A stretch of 64,000 bases of DNA from Rhizobium rhizogenes (GCF_002005205.3 NZ_CP019701.2:2404501-2468500), one strand, 5' to 3'; positions 28,163 to 38,303 are shown, counted from the stretch's first letter. The notes: generated from the letters alone by a model not told the origin. A program made the numbers and translations.

Positions 28163-28549
28163 TCAGACCAGCCCGAACACGTAGCTCAACGACAGTGCAG
28201 CGAGCAGAAAGTGTACAACCAGGAGTATGAAATTCCGCATGGTTGCGCCTCCGTCCGAGAGAATGGAGAGAATGCCGCCGAACACGCTGAGACCGAAAGC
28301 CGCACCGAAGGCGAGATAGACCATGGGCTGCGCCAGAAGCAGGGCGGCGGCGCCGAGACCGAGATAGAAGCCGGCAAGCGATGAGCGCACGAGCGCATAA
28401 CCATCCCTGCGCTCACCCGACGGCTGCAGACCAAAGGCACGCAGCGTAATCCCCGGCGCAAACATGAAAAAAAGGCCCATCGCGGCCGAAACCACCGCCG
28501 CTCCGAAAGCCAGCTGCTCGCCGAACTCGGCGGGAAAATAAAACTCCAT
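28163..28549 (-). CDS. Small membrane protein of unknown function (four hydrophobic segments)
   Basis: The 128-residue protein has four predicted membrane segments: about residues 12-32 (GAAVVSAAMGLFFMFAPGI), 50-70, 73-92 and 100-123. The layout resembles DUF4345-type small membrane proteins, but I cannot assign it firmly. The ATG at 28549 is used because GGGGA lies 5 bases upstream; a TTG four codons earlier is unlikely. It lies between atpH and priA on the same strand with sizeable gaps, so it is probably transcribed alone. Confidence 0.7.
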   Translation of the reverse strand: MEFYFPAEFGEQLAFGAAVVSAAMGLFFMFAPGITLRAFGLQPSGERRDGYALVRSSLAGFYLGLGAAALLLAQPMVYLAFGAAFGLSVFGGILSILSDGGATMRNFILLVVHFLLAALSLSYVFGLV

Positions 28550-28628
28550 CTCGGTCCCCAAATCATTTTGACTGCCTGCTGCGTTATGACACGGTCATGA
28601 CAGCGGGAAAACGCCCCGGCGGCAAAGT

Positions 28629-30845
28629 TCAAAGGAAACTTTGCGGATCGATATCGAGCTGAACATGCACGCTGCCGCGCTCTTTGGGGGCATTGGCCAG
28701 CAATGTGCGAAGGAAGGACTGCATATCGGAATTGCGCCGCCCATGCACCAGGAGACGGAAACGGTGGCGGCCGCGGATGAGCGCGAGCGGCGCTTCCGCC
28801 GGGCCGAGTAGCATGATGCCGGTAACCTGCGGGGCTGCGGCCCTTAAACCCCGCGCATGGGTTTCGGCCTCTCCGCGCGTATCGGCGGAAACGATGATCG
28901 AGGCGAGACGGCCGAAGGGCGGCAGAACGGCCTTTTCCCGCTCCACGATCTCCCTTTCGTAGAAGGCCGAGGCATCGCCCGAAACGATCGCCTGCATGAC
29001 GGGATGCTGCGGCTGGTAGGTCTGCAGCAGACCATGGCTCTTCAACCCCGTGCGCCCGGCGCGCCCCGTCACCTGCGAGAGCAGCTGGAACGTTCGCTCT
29101 GCCGCGCGCGGATCGCCATTGGCAAGGCCCAGATCGGCATCAACGATGCCGACAAGCGTCATCAGCGGAAAATTATGCCCCTTGGCGACGAGCTGCGTGC
29201 CGATGACGATATCCGCCTCGCCCTTGACGATCGCCTCCAGCTCCAGCCGCAGGCGCTTGACACCCATGAGATCGGAGGAGAGCACGATGGTGCGGGCCTC
29301 GGGGAAATGTTTCTCCACCTCTTCGGCAATGCGCTCCACACCCGGCCCGCAGGCCACCAGATGATCGAAGGTGCCGCATTCCGGGCAATGATCGGGTGTC
29401 GGCTCGTTATGGCCACACTGGTGGCACTGCAGTTGATTGCGGAAACGATGCTCCACCAGCCAGCTGGAACATTGCGGGCACTGGAAACGGTGGCCGCAGA
29501 CCCGGCAGAGCGTCAGCGGCGCATAACCACGGCGATTGAGGAAAAGCAGCGCCTGCTCGCCCTTTTCGATCGTCTTGCCGATGCCGCGCAGCAGGACGGG
29601 TGAAAGAAACCCTCCCCTTTCCGGCGGATGGCGGCGCATATCGACAAGATGCAGATCGGGCATCGCCGCATCGCCGAAGCGCGTGTGCAGGTGGATGGTA
29701 TTGTAACGCCCCGAACTGCCATTGACCTGGCTTTCCACCGACGGCGTTGCCGACACCAGCACGACAGGAAATTCTGCTATCCTCGCCCTGACGACGGCCA
29801 TGTCACGGGCATTATAAAAGACACGGTCTTCCTGCTTGTAGGCGGGGTCGTGCTCTTCATCGACAATGATGAGACCAAGATTGTCGAAGGGCAGGAAAAG
29901 TGCCGAGCGCGCGCCGGCCACCACCTTCACCTCACCCGTCACCGCCTGCCGCCAGACCTTTTCACGCATACGCGGCGACAGGTCCGAATGCCATTCCGCC
30001 GGTTTCGCGCCGAAACGGTCCTGAAAGCGCTCAAGAAAGGCCGCCGTCAACGCGATTTCAGGCAGCAGGATGAGAACCTGCTTGCCCTGACGAAGCGTCT
30101 CGGCCACCGCCTCGAAATAGACCTCGGTCTTGCCCGAGCCGGTCACGCCATCGATCAGCGAGACATGAAAACCACCCTTGCGCACATCTTCAAGGATTTC
30201 CGAAGCGGCCTGTTTCTGCGGGCCTTCCAGACGCGGCTCGACATAGTCAGGATCGGGCTCGGCGACGACAGGCGGCGCCGGCAGAAAAACCGTCTCGAAC
30301 ACACCCTGCTTGACGAGGCCGTCGATGACGCTGGTCGAAACGCCGGCGGCATGGGCAAGCCCGCTCTTCGTCCAACCGTGCCCTTCCGCCGCCAGTTCCA
30401 TCACCCGTTCGCGGGCGGGGGTCAGTCGTTCCGGCCGGCCTTCCGTCAGCCGAAGCCCCTCGATCATCGGTTCGGGATCGAAAGCGGCAGGCGCGCGGAG
30501 CGCCATGCGCGCCACGAGACCGGGCGGAGAAAGCGTATAGGCGGCAACCCAGTCAACGAAACGGCGCATCTCCGCCTTCAGCGGCGGGCATTCGAAACTC
30601 TTGGTGATGGGCCGCAATTTCTTTGGATCGACGCCCTTGTCGCCGGCATCGTCCCACACCACGCCGAAGACCTGCCGGGGACCAAGTGGCACCTGCACGA
30701 CCGAACCGGCCTCGACCACCATATCCTCAGGCACCGCATAGCTGTAGGGTCCGGGCGCCGGCATGGGCACGAGAACGGGCACCGTGCGCACGGGCGACGG
30801 CGGGTCGAACAAAGCCCCAAACAGATCGGACGAATCTTTTGCCAT
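28629..30845 (-). CDS. priA: Primosomal protein N', replication restart helicase PriA
   Basis: This superfamily 2 helicase (738 residues) reloads the replisome at stalled forks. It has the N-terminal DNA-binding domain (VLVPMPAPGPYSYAVPEDM), Walker A GVTGSGKTEVY near residue 230, and the DEEH box (IIVDEEHDPAYKQEDR). An eight-cysteine zinc-binding segment follows (CRVCGHRFQCPQC and later CHQCGHNEPTPDHCPECG). The frame opens 25 codons further upstream at 30920. The ATG at 30845 is preferred because those codons are not conserved-looking, though neither start has a good ribosome site. The neighbouring xerC gene is divergent. Confidence 0.95.
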   Translation of the reverse strand: MAKDSSDLFGALFDPPSPVRTVPVLVPMPAPGPYSYAVPEDMVVEAGSVVQVPLGPRQVFGVVWDDAGDKGVDPKKLRPITKSFECPPLKAEMRRFVDWVAAYTLSPPGLVARMALRAPAAFDPEPMIEGLRLTEGRPERLTPARERVMELAAEGHGWTKSGLAHAAGVSTSVIDGLVKQGVFETVFLPAPPVVAEPDPDYVEPRLEGPQKQAASEILEDVRKGGFHVSLIDGVTGSGKTEVYFEAVAETLRQGKQVLILLPEIALTAAFLERFQDRFGAKPAEWHSDLSPRMREKVWRQAVTGEVKVVAGARSALFLPFDNLGLIIVDEEHDPAYKQEDRVFYNARDMAVVRARIAEFPVVLVSATPSVESQVNGSSGRYNTIHLHTRFGDAAMPDLHLVDMRRHPPERGGFLSPVLLRGIGKTIEKGEQALLFLNRRGYAPLTLCRVCGHRFQCPQCSSWLVEHRFRNQLQCHQCGHNEPTPDHCPECGTFDHLVACGPGVERIAEEVEKHFPEARTIVLSSDLMGVKRLRLELEAIVKGEADIVIGTQLVAKGHNFPLMTLVGIVDADLGLANGDPRAAERTFQLLSQVTGRAGRTGLKSHGLLQTYQPQHPVMQAIVSGDASAFYEREIVEREKAVLPPFGRLASIIVSADTRGEAETHARGLRAAAPQVTGIMLLGPAEAPLALIRGRHRFRLLVHGRRNSDMQSFLRTLLANAPKERGSVHVQLDIDPQSFL

Positions 30846-30978
30846 GATGTGGCGACCATGCCCCGGCGAGATGAAAAAGGAAACCGCCCGGATGTAGTGG
30901 GCCCATCCCGCAAAGTCCATCTCTTAACCAAATACTGACCATAGGGGCATAGCTTCAAAGCATGGAATGGAGCGCCCC

Positions 30979-31914
30979 GTGACTGAAATCCTGACATTTG
31001 CGCAACCCGATCTTTTGAACGAGCGCCAGTCCTGGCTCGACGGTCTTGCCGGCGAACGCCGTCTTTCCGACAACACCGTCGAAGCCTATGAGCGCGACAC
31101 CCGCCAGTTCCTGACGTTCCTTACCGGCTACATCGGCAAACCCGTCGCCATCGCCGATATCGCCGATTTGCGCCCGGTCGATCTTCGCGCCTTTCTGGCC
31201 AACCGACGCAAGGAGGGAGTTGGTGCGCGTTCACTCGGCCGGCATCTAGCCGGACTGCGCTCCCTTCTTCACCACCTCCAGAAGAAAAGGCTCGTCAATG
31301 CGGCCGGCGCCACCGCCATGCGCGCGCCAAAACAGCCGAAATCCCTGCCAAAACCGCTGACCGACCGGCAGGCCCTGAAGATCACCACGGCCGAGGCACA
31401 GTTGAACGAGGAACCGTGGATCGCCGCCCGCAACGCGGCAGTCCTTTCGCTGCTTTATGGCTGCGGCCTCCGCATTTCCGAGGCACTCGGTCTGACGCCG
31501 GCCGATTTTCCACCCGGTGCCCGCAGCCTGCGCATCACCGGCAAGGGCAACAAGACGCGTATCGTGCCGCTGCTGGCAGTGGTGACGGAAGCAGTCGATG
31601 CCTACAGGAAGCTCTGCCCCTATGCTCTGGCGGCGGATGCCCCCCTCTTCCTCGGCGCACGCGGCGGCAAGCTGCAGCCCGCCATCATACAGCGGGAAAT
31701 GCAGAAGCTGCGTGGCGCTTTCGGCCTGCCGGAAAACGCCACGCCACATGCGCTGCGCCATTCCTTCGCCACCCATCTTCTGGCTGGTGGTGGCGATCTG
31801 CGCACCATTCAGGAACTGCTCGGCCATGCGAGCCTGTCCACTACCCAGGTCTATACCGGTGTCGATACCGCCAGACTGCTGGAAATCTACGACAATGCCC
31901 ACCCGCGCGCATGA
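30979..31914 (+). CDS. xerC: Tyrosine recombinase XerC
   Basis: This site-specific recombinase (311 residues) resolves chromosome dimers at dif with XerD. It has the N-terminal SAM-like domain (DNTVEAYERDTRQFL) and all catalytic residues: Arg in GCGLRISEALGL, Lys in ITGKGNKTR, His-Leu-Arg in HALRHSFATHLLAGG, His in LGHASLSTTQVYT and the tyrosine of that last motif. A GTG at 30979 follows GGAG by 7 bases and is preferred; an ATG four codons upstream (30967) is the alternative. It is divergent from priA. Confidence 0.95.
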   Translation: MTEILTFAQPDLLNERQSWLDGLAGERRLSDNTVEAYERDTRQFLTFLTGYIGKPVAIADIADLRPVDLRAFLANRRKEGVGARSLGRHLAGLRSLLHHLQKKRLVNAAGATAMRAPKQPKSLPKPLTDRQALKITTAEAQLNEEPWIAARNAAVLSLLYGCGLRISEALGLTPADFPPGARSLRITGKGNKTRIVPLLAVVTEAVDAYRKLCPYALAADAPLFLGARGGKLQPAIIQREMQKLRGAFGLPENATPHALRHSFATHLLAGGGDLRTIQELLGHASLSTTQVYTGVDTARLLEIYDNAHPRA

Positions 31915-31994
31915 CGCAGGAAATGGTTAACCATAAACATTAACCAGACATCCAAGCCGCCGTTCTATAAGCGAACAAGAACCGGATTGGACCC

Positions 31995-33092
31995 ATGCAC
32001 AGCCTGATAAAGCCACACAACCTTACCGCCACCCTGATGGGCAAAACCGGCGACGCCCTGCTGTGGCTGCTCGCGGCCCTGCATGTCACGGCCCTCGCCA
32101 TTCTGCTCATGACTTTGCTTTCGCTAAGTGAAGCGGAAGCCGCAGGGCAACAGATCACCTGCACGGGCAGCGACATTCTCGTGGATATGCGCAAGACCGA
32201 TCCGCAGGCTTTTGCGAAGATCGAACAGGAAGCGGCAGCGATCCCCAATGGCAAGGGCAATTTCTGGCGCATCGAAAAGGCCGGAACTGAGCCCTCCTAT
32301 CTTCTCGGTACGATGCATGTCACCGACCCACGCGTTCTGGAAATGCCTGCCGCCGCGACACCCGCCTTTGAAAAAGCCGCAACTGTCATCGTGGAATCGG
32401 ACGAAATCGTCGACGACAAGAAGGTCGCGACCTCGCTGCTGAGCAAACCCGAACTCACCATGTTTCTGGACGGCAAGTCGATCACCGACATCCTCTCGCC
32501 GGACAATGTCACGCGTCTGGAAAAGGGCCTCAAGGAGCGCGGCATTCCGCTGAATGCCGTTTCACGGATGAAGCCGTGGATGCTCTCGAGCTTCGTTGCC
32601 CTTCCCGCCTGCGAATTTGCCCGCAAGGCCACCGGCCTCTCCTTTCTCGACAAGAAATTGGCCGAAGATGCACTCGCGGATGGAAAACGTCTCGTCGGGC
32701 TGGAAACCATGGTCGAGCAGCTGACGGCCATGTCCGAACTGCCGATGGAATTTCATCTTCAGGCGCTGATTGAGACGCTAGAACTCGGCGACCGCATGGA
32801 CGACGTGATGAAGACCATGACCGATCTCTATGTCGCCGGTGATATCGGCATGACCATGCCCATGCTGAAGAGCCTGGACCCCAAGAAGGCAGTGGCAGAA
32901 AACGAACAGGGTTACGCCGCCTTCGAGCAACGTATCATCACTGACCGCAATCACGTCATGGCGGAACGGGCCACCCCTGAACTGGCCAAGGGCAATGTCT
33001 TCATGGCCGTGGGCGCCCTGCACCTGCCGGGCGAAGAGGGCGTGATCGAACTCCTGCGTGCAGAAGGCTTCACCCTCACGCGGGTTGAATAA
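31995..33092 (+). CDS. TraB/GumN family protein, probably membrane-anchored
   Basis: The 365-residue protein has a hydrophobic stretch at about residues 21-45 that could be a signal or anchor, followed by AEAAGQQ. The body carries the two TraB/GumN marks: LLGTMHVTD near residue 100 and VGALHLPGEEGVIELL near the C-terminus, holding the histidine and glutamate proposed as a metal active site in this Tiki-like hydrolase fold. A protease role is plausible from the family but untested. The 3' end overlaps the convergent DUF2867 gene by 17 bases. Confidence 0.85.
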   Translation: MHSLIKPHNLTATLMGKTGDALLWLLAALHVTALAILLMTLLSLSEAEAAGQQITCTGSDILVDMRKTDPQAFAKIEQEAAAIPNGKGNFWRIEKAGTEPSYLLGTMHVTDPRVLEMPAAATPAFEKAATVIVESDEIVDDKKVATSLLSKPELTMFLDGKSITDILSPDNVTRLEKGLKERGIPLNAVSRMKPWMLSSFVALPACEFARKATGLSFLDKKLAEDALADGKRLVGLETMVEQLTAMSELPMEFHLQALIETLELGDRMDDVMKTMTDLYVAGDIGMTMPMLKSLDPKKAVAENEQGYAAFEQRIITDRNHVMAERATPELAKGNVFMAVGALHLPGEEGVIELLRAEGFTLTRVE

Positions 33093-33603
33093 GACCCCCG
33101 TCTGCGATGCGGACAGGCCGGACATTGGCGCAGAATGGCCGCATCGTCGCCGGCACGATCCGACGGTGAAACGGCCCGACGATAAGAAGATATAGCCGCC
33201 CGAACAGGTTCCTGCGCCTGACAATGGTGGTGACGCGCACCCTTTGGCGGCTGCCCGTCTCTTCGAGATCGATGACGATCCGGAAATCGAGATGGCGGTC
33301 ATCGAAGCCGAGCACGGTCCGTTCCGGCGTGGATGACAGAACCGGAAACCCGCCCGCCGAAGCACCCGCCGCCAGTTCGACCGTTTTCAAGCCGAAAAGC
33401 GAAACAACACGGTTTCGAAGCGTCATAAGGCGGCTTATCCATAGCGGCGGATGGTCGAGAAGCAGCCTGCTCACATCGAGCGAGGACGACTTCGGCGACA
33501 CCATCTCCCCTTCGAAACGATCCCACCAGTCAGCGCCCGGCAATATGTCTTCGTTATTCCGCATCCATGAACCCCGGCCGCCCGATGCGGCAGGAGCCAC
33601 CAT
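33076..33603 (-). CDS. DUF2867 domain protein
   Basis: From the chosen start the protein has about 175 residues. The C-terminal half matches the DUF2867 pattern: a charged LGFDDRHLDFRIVIDLE strand, VRVTTIVRRRNLFGRLYLLI, then VGPFHRRIVPATMR. The function is unknown; the domain has a START-like look and is sometimes fused to NAD-binding proteins. The start is unsure: the frame opens at 33675, and an ATG at 33564 with GGGG 7 bases upstream is also possible. It follows the cytochrome b561 gene and ends inside the convergent TraB gene. Confidence 0.75.
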   Translation of the reverse strand: MVAPAASGGRGSWMRNNEDILPGADWWDRFEGEMVSPKSSSLDVSRLLLDHPPLWISRLMTLRNRVVSLFGLKTVELAAGASAGGFPVLSSTPERTVLGFDDRHLDFRIVIDLEETGSRQRVRVTTIVRRRNLFGRLYLLIVGPFHRRIVPATMRPFCANVRPVRIADGGLIQPA

Positions 33604-33693
33604 CGTCTTTTTCCGATGGGCGGGAAACGCGACAAACCGCCGCTCGAAGCATTCCCGGCGAAAGCGCGAAGCCATCTTTCGTCCGGAAGTGCC

Positions 33694-34194
33694 CTAGCCG
33701 TGTGTCATGCGCTTCAGGACATTGGTGCGCCAGTAGAACTGGTGAACCAGAACGGCTGCGACATGGCCGACGATCAACACCCACATCAGCGCCTTGAACG
33801 GGCCGGAATGCAGCTGGCCTGCGGCCTGAGCACCGAAATAATAGGCGGCGACACCGGATAGAGGCAGGACGAAGAACAAGGCGTAGAAGGTGAAATGCGC
33901 CACTTTGGCCGCGATCTGAAACGGCCGAGGCTCTTCCGCGGGATGCGGCGGCACGCCCTGGAAAAAGCGCAGACAGAGGCGCAGGACCGCAAGCAACAGG
34001 ATGGCAAAACCGACATAGGCGTGAATATTGGCCGAGGAAATCTGATCCGGTGTCAATGTTTCACCCCGCCGCATCAGCCGGTAGGCATGGGCCATGGCGT
34101 CGGGAAACAGCAGATTGAAGAAGATCAGAAGCGCCATCGCCCAATGAATGATGCGCTGTGGAACCGAGAAGGAAACTTGAGTTGAAAATGCCAT
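33694..34194 (-). CDS. Cytochrome b561 family protein
   Basis: The 166-residue membrane protein has four hydrophobic helices with histidines placed as haem ligands: IIHWAMALL, NIHAYVGFAIL, KVAHFTFYALFF and VGHVAAVLVHQFYWR. The C-terminal FYWRTNVLKRM tail is typical. Family members pass electrons from ubiquinol or dehydrogenases to periplasmic acceptors. The ATG at 34194 follows AAGG by 8 bases; the longer frame to 34212 lacks a site. The redox partner is not evident. Confidence 0.88.
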   Translation of the reverse strand: MAFSTQVSFSVPQRIIHWAMALLIFFNLLFPDAMAHAYRLMRRGETLTPDQISSANIHAYVGFAILLLAVLRLCLRFFQGVPPHPAEEPRPFQIAAKVAHFTFYALFFVLPLSGVAAYYFGAQAAGQLHSGPFKALMWVLIVGHVAAVLVHQFYWRTNVLKRMTHG

Positions 34195-34402
34195 TTTATT
34201 GCCTTTTATCAAAAGGTTAGACAGGCTATGGCACGAGTATGTGAAACCCCGACCTGCATGGCAAGCCGAGGTTTGGCAGATGAATGAAATTTAATATTTG
34301 CACGTCGGGCAGAAACACCCCTGGCGGTTTTGAAAGCCAGCACGCAAACAGAAGCCAGGCCGGCGGAACGCTTTCGTTTTCGTTCTGCCGTTCCAGCGCC
34401 GG

Positions 34403-35809
34403 TCACATGTGGATCGGCTTGAAGAACGTCGCAAGTGCCGCTTCCTTCACGGCTTCCGACATGGTCGGGTGCGCATGGCAGGTGCGGCCGAGGTCTTCCG
34501 AAGAACCGCCGAATTCCATCAGCACGGTGATTTCGTGGATCATTTCGCCAGCGCCGAAGCCGACGATGTGACCGCCGAGAACCCGGTCGGTTTCCTTGTC
34601 GGCAAGAATCTTCACGAAACCATCCGTCACCTGCATGGCGCGGGCGCGGCCATTGGCGGTGAAGGGGAACTTGCCGACCTTGTAGGCGACGCCAGCGGCC
34701 TTCAGTTCTTCCTCGGTCTTGCCGACGGAAGCGATTTCCGGCTGGGTATAGACGACTGCCGGAATGACGTCGTAGTTCACATGGCCGCGCTGACCAGCGA
34801 GGATTTCCGCAAGCGCGACGCCCTCGTCTTCCGCCTTGTGCGCCAGCATCGGACCCTTCACCACGTCACCGATCGCATAGATGCCGTCGACATTGGTCTT
34901 GTAGTGGCCGTCGATTTCGACGCGGCCGCGGCTGTCCAGCACCACGCCTGCTTCCGCAAGACCGAGACCTTCGGTGTAGGGTTTGCGGCCGGTGGAGATC
35001 AGCACGACATTCGCTTCCAGCGTTTCAGCCGCGCCGCCCTTGACCGGCTCGAACACCACCTTTGCACCGGCGGCGGTCTTTTCAACAGCCGTCACCTTGG
35101 CGCCGAGCTTGAAATCGAGACCCTGCTTGGCGAGCAGACGCTGAGACTGCTTGGAAACTTCACCATCCATGCCACCGAGAATATTGTCGAGATATTCGAC
35201 GACGGTCACCTTCGCGCCAAGACGCGACCAGACCGAACCAAGCTCGAGGCCGATGACACCACCGCCGACAACAATCAGCTTTTCCGGAACCTTGGAAAGG
35301 GCGATCGCACCCGTGGAGGAGACGATGACGCTTTCATCGATATCAACCTGAACGCCCGGAATGCCGGCAACATCGGAACCGGTGGCGATAACGATGTTCT
35401 TCGCTTCGATTTCTTGGCTCTCGCCCTTGTCGTTGGTGACGGAAACCTTGCCGGCGGAAACGACCTTGCCGGTGCCCTGGAAGGTATCGATCTTGTTTTT
35501 CTTGAACAGGAAGGACACGCCGTCGACATTGGCCTTCACCACGCCGTCCTTGTGGCCCATCATCTTTTCAAGGTTCAGCTTCGGCGCGGCGACTTCGATA
35601 CCGAGCGAATCGACGCCATGGGCAACATGGGCAAAGGTTTCGGACGCGTGCAGCAGCGCCTTCGAAGGGATGCAGCCAACATTGAGGCAGGTGCCGCCAT
35701 AGGTCGCGCGCTTTTCGATGACAGCGACCTTCAGGCCGAGCTGTGCCGCCTTGACCGCGCAAACATAACCGCCGGGGCCCGTGCCGATTACAACTACATC
35801 ATATGCCAT
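34403..35809 (-). CDS. lpdA: Dihydrolipoyl dehydrogenase (E3)
   Basis: This 468-residue flavoprotein reoxidises dihydrolipoyl groups with NAD. It shows the FAD motif VVVIGTGPGGYVCAVKAAQ (from residue 6), the redox-active disulfide Cys41-Cys46 in GGTCLNVGCIPSK, the NAD motif VVGGGVIGLELGSVW near residue 185, and the C-terminal His-Glu dyad in CHAHPTMSE. It lies downstream of sucB with two unrelated genes in between, so it probably serves the 2-oxoglutarate dehydrogenase complex. Confidence 0.96.
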   Translation of the reverse strand: MAYDVVVIGTGPGGYVCAVKAAQLGLKVAVIEKRATYGGTCLNVGCIPSKALLHASETFAHVAHGVDSLGIEVAAPKLNLEKMMGHKDGVVKANVDGVSFLFKKNKIDTFQGTGKVVSAGKVSVTNDKGESQEIEAKNIVIATGSDVAGIPGVQVDIDESVIVSSTGAIALSKVPEKLIVVGGGVIGLELGSVWSRLGAKVTVVEYLDNILGGMDGEVSKQSQRLLAKQGLDFKLGAKVTAVEKTAAGAKVVFEPVKGGAAETLEANVVLISTGRKPYTEGLGLAEAGVVLDSRGRVEIDGHYKTNVDGIYAIGDVVKGPMLAHKAEDEGVALAEILAGQRGHVNYDVIPAVVYTQPEIASVGKTEEELKAAGVAYKVGKFPFTANGRARAMQVTDGFVKILADKETDRVLGGHIVGFGAGEMIHEITVLMEFGGSSEDLGRTCHAHPTMSEAVKEAALATFFKPIHM

Positions 35810-35876
35810 GTTCGTTTTCCTGATTGATGTCGGGCAAGATGCGGGATCGTTGCCCTGCTTGCGTTTGACCTGAAAC

Positions 35877-36521
35877 TCAGGCCGCTTTTTCCGTTGCGAG
35901 TTTTATACCGAGTGCGATGAAGACCACGCCGCTGGTGCGGTCGATCCATTGGCTGGCGCGCTGAAATGCAGCGCGCATGCGCGGCGTCGTCATGAACAGG
36001 CTGACGCCGACGAACCACAGGATAAGGCAGCTCGCCATGACGAGCCCGTATCCGAATTTGATAGCGACCGGCGTATGCGCGTGAACCACCGTCGAAAAGA
36101 TCGACAGGAAGAAAAACACCGGCTTGGGGTTGAGCGCATTGGCGGCAAAACCGAGTGTGAACGCCTTCAGCGCCGTCTGCCTGCTTTTGACCGGCACGGC
36201 ACCATCCGCATCAGCCTCCGGCAATTCGGTCTTGCCCGCACGCAGCGCCTTGATACCGATATAGATGAGATACGCGACGCCCAGCCATTTGACGATGTTG
36301 AAGAGATAGATCGACTGGGAAATGATGAGGCCAAGTCCGAGGATCGTATAGGTGACATGGAACATCAAAGACGTTCCAACACCGAAACTGGTGATGATGG
36401 CCTGCCTGCGCCCATGCACCATGGCCTGGCGCATGACCATGGCGAGATCGGCACCGGGCGACACGATCGCGAAGGAGAAAATCGCCATCAGGGATGCAAG
36501 TTCGATGAGATATTGATGCAT
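35877..36521 (-). CDS. LysE family amino-acid or metabolite exporter
   Basis: The 214-residue inner-membrane protein has about six hydrophobic segments and the RhtB/LysE N-terminal signature with PGAD near residue 22 and MRQAMVHGRRQAIITSFGVG. Members export amino acids or homoserine lactones; the substrate is unknown here. It lies between the MAPEG gene (13-base gap) and lpdA, inside the suc-lpd region, all on the minus strand. Confidence 0.88.
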   Translation of the reverse strand: MHQYLIELASLMAIFSFAIVSPGADLAMVMRQAMVHGRRQAIITSFGVGTSLMFHVTYTILGLGLIISQSIYLFNIVKWLGVAYLIYIGIKALRAGKTELPEADADGAVPVKSRQTALKAFTLGFAANALNPKPVFFFLSIFSTVVHAHTPVAIKFGYGLVMASCLILWFVGVSLFMTTPRMRAAFQRASQWIDRTSGVVFIALGIKLATEKAA

Positions 36522-36534
36522 CGTAAAGCAGCCT

Positions 36535-36948
36535 TCAGAACATCAGCACGACAAACATGAGCGCCAGCCCAAGCACGGACCCCAGCCACACGAAAGAGCG
36601 GATATAAGGGACGCCCGCCAGATAGAGCGGAATATAAATCACCCGGCAGATCAGCCAGATCCAGGCGCCAGTCAGCGCCAGACCGGCAGGATCGCCCGCC
36701 ATGATGACCCCGAAAGCGAGCGCCAGAAAAGCCGGATATGTTTCCCGGAAATTCGCAGACGCGCGTGAGGCACGGCCGGAAAGCCTGCCCTGCGGCACCT
36801 GGCTGCCATCCCTTGGCCCGGCATTCCATTCCAGCCCGAATTCCTTGGTCGCCGTCATGCCCTGCAGCATGACGTGAAACACGAGCAGAAGAACGCTTAG
36901 ACCGATGAGCGGCAGAAAAGGGGAAGCGGCAAGAAATGTCGGCTGCAC
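36535..36948 (-). CDS. MAPEG family membrane protein
   Basis: The 137-residue protein has four membrane helices and the MAPEG hallmarks: ASANFRETYPAFLAL near residue 62 and YIPLYLAGVPYIRSFVW near residue 106. Eukaryotic relatives act in eicosanoid and glutathione metabolism; bacterial roles are mostly unknown. A GTG start at 36948 is supported by GGAG 7 bases upstream. It follows sucB after a 69-base gap holding a long hairpin. Confidence 0.85.
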   Translation of the reverse strand: MQPTFLAASPFLPLIGLSVLLLVFHVMLQGMTATKEFGLEWNAGPRDGSQVPQGRLSGRASRASANFRETYPAFLALAFGVIMAGDPAGLALTGAWIWLICRVIYIPLYLAGVPYIRSFVWLGSVLGLALMFVVLMF

Positions 36949-36967
36949 ATCTGCTCTCCAGGTGGTC

Positions 36968-37001
36968 TTTCAGCGGGGCTTCACTTGAAACCCCGCTGAA
37001 A
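36968..37001 (-). other. Long hairpin after sucB
   Basis: TTTCAGCGGGG (36968-36978) and CCCCGCTGAAA (36991-37001) form a perfect 11-base stem; TTCA/TGAA adds an inner stem across one mismatch. It starts 17 bases after the sucB stop. No T-run follows on the minus strand, so it may partly terminate the suc transcript or protect its 3' end before the MAPEG gene. Confidence 0.6.
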
Positions 37002-37017
37002 GGAAAAGCAAGAGCGA

Positions 37018-38250
37018 TTAGAGATCGAGAACCAGACGTTCCGGATCTTCCAGGCTTTCCTTGACGCGAACGAGGAAGGTCACGGCTTCCTTGCCGTCAA
37101 CGATACGGTGATCGTAAGAGAGCGCAAGATACATCATCGGGCGGATGACGACCTGACCGCCGATGGCGACCGGGCGTTCCTGAATCTTGTGCATGCCGAG
37201 GATGCCCGACTGCGGTGCATTGAGGATCGGCGAGGACATCAGCGAACCGTAGACACCGCCATTGGTGATGGTGAAGGTGCCACCCTGCATGTCGGCCATG
37301 CCGAGCGAACCGTCACGCGCTGCCTTGGCGAGGCGGCCGAGTTCCTTTTCGACGCCGGCGATGGAGAGCTGGTCGGCATCGCGGATAACAGGAACAACGA
37401 GGCCCTTGTCGGTGCCGACAGCCATGCCGACGTGACAATAGTTCTTGTAAATGATGTCCGTGCCGTCGATTTCAGCGTTGACGGCGGGCAGTTCCTTCAG
37501 CGCGTGGGTCACGGCCTTGGTGAAGAAGCCCATGAAGCCGAGCTTGACGCCATGCTTCTTCTCGAACACGTCCTTGTAACGGTTGCGCAGGTCCATGACC
37601 GCGCTCATGTCCACCTCGTTATAGGTGGTCAGCATGGCGGCGGTGTTCTGCGCATCCTTCAGGCGACGGGCGATCGTCTGGCGCAGGCGGGTCATCTTCA
37701 CACGCTCTTCGCGGACCTGATCCTGTTCGGCGGAAACCGGACGGGGTGCGGCGGCCGGAGCCGGAGCGGCGGCAGGTGCGGAAACGCCCTTGGCGACAGC
37801 GGCGAGAACGTCACCCTTCAGAACCTGGCCGCGCTTGCCCGAACCGTCGACCTGATCGGCGGACAGGTTGTTTTCAGCAAGCAGCTTGCCGGCGGCAGGT
37901 GCCGGCGGCATGGAACCGGTTGCCGGAGCGGCAACGGCGGCAGGTGCCGGTGCGGCGGCCGCAGCTGGCTTTGCCGGTTCTGCGGCAGGTGCGGAGGTTG
38001 CTGCACCGGCAGCACCTTCGGCGATCTGGCCGAGAAGCGCGTCGAGGCCGACGGTCTCGCCGTTCTGCGCAACGATTTCGGTGAGAACGCCGGACGCAGG
38101 CGCCGGGACTTCGACGGTAACCTTGTCGGTTTCCAGTTCAACGAGAGGTTCGTCGGCCTTGACGGTATCGCCGACCTTCTTGAACCAGGTGCCGACGGTC
38201 GCTTCGCTGACGGATTCGCCGAGGGTTGGTACGCGGATTTCAGTGGCCAT
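37018..38250 (-). CDS. sucB: Dihydrolipoyllysine succinyltransferase, 2-oxoglutarate dehydrogenase E2
   Basis: The 410-residue E2 core of the 2-oxoglutarate dehydrogenase complex has an N-terminal lipoyl domain with the lipoylated Lys43 in [17 protein letters not shown] long Ala/Pro-rich linker (about 75-115) follows, then the E1/E3-binding domain ([19 protein letters not shown]), another Ala/Pro linker, and the catalytic domain with [16 protein letters not shown] near the C-terminus. It lies 53 bases after sucA. Only one lipoyl domain is present, as usual for this enzyme. Confidence 0.97.
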   Translation of the reverse strand: MATEIRVPTLGESVSEATVGTWFKKVGDTVKADEPLVELETDKVTVEVPAPASGVLTEIVAQNGETVGLDALLGQIAEGAAGAATSAPAAEPAKPAAAAAPAPAAVAAPATGSMPPAPAAGKLLAENNLSADQVDGSGKRGQVLKGDVLAAVAKGVSAPAAAPAPAAAPRPVSAEQDQVREERVKMTRLRQTIARRLKDAQNTAAMLTTYNEVDMSAVMDLRNRYKDVFEKKHGVKLGFMGFFTKAVTHALKELPAVNAEIDGTDIIYKNYCHVGMAVGTDKGLVVPVIRDADQLSIAGVEKELGRLAKAARDGSLGMADMQGGTFTITNGGVYGSLMSSPILNAPQSGILGMHKIQERPVAIGGQVVIRPMMYLALSYDHRIVDGKEAVTFLVRVKESLEDPERLVLDL

Positions 38251-38303
38251 GATCTAGTTCCGTTATTCAGGTGTCTTTTTTGCGGGGCGATGCGGGAGAG
38301 TTT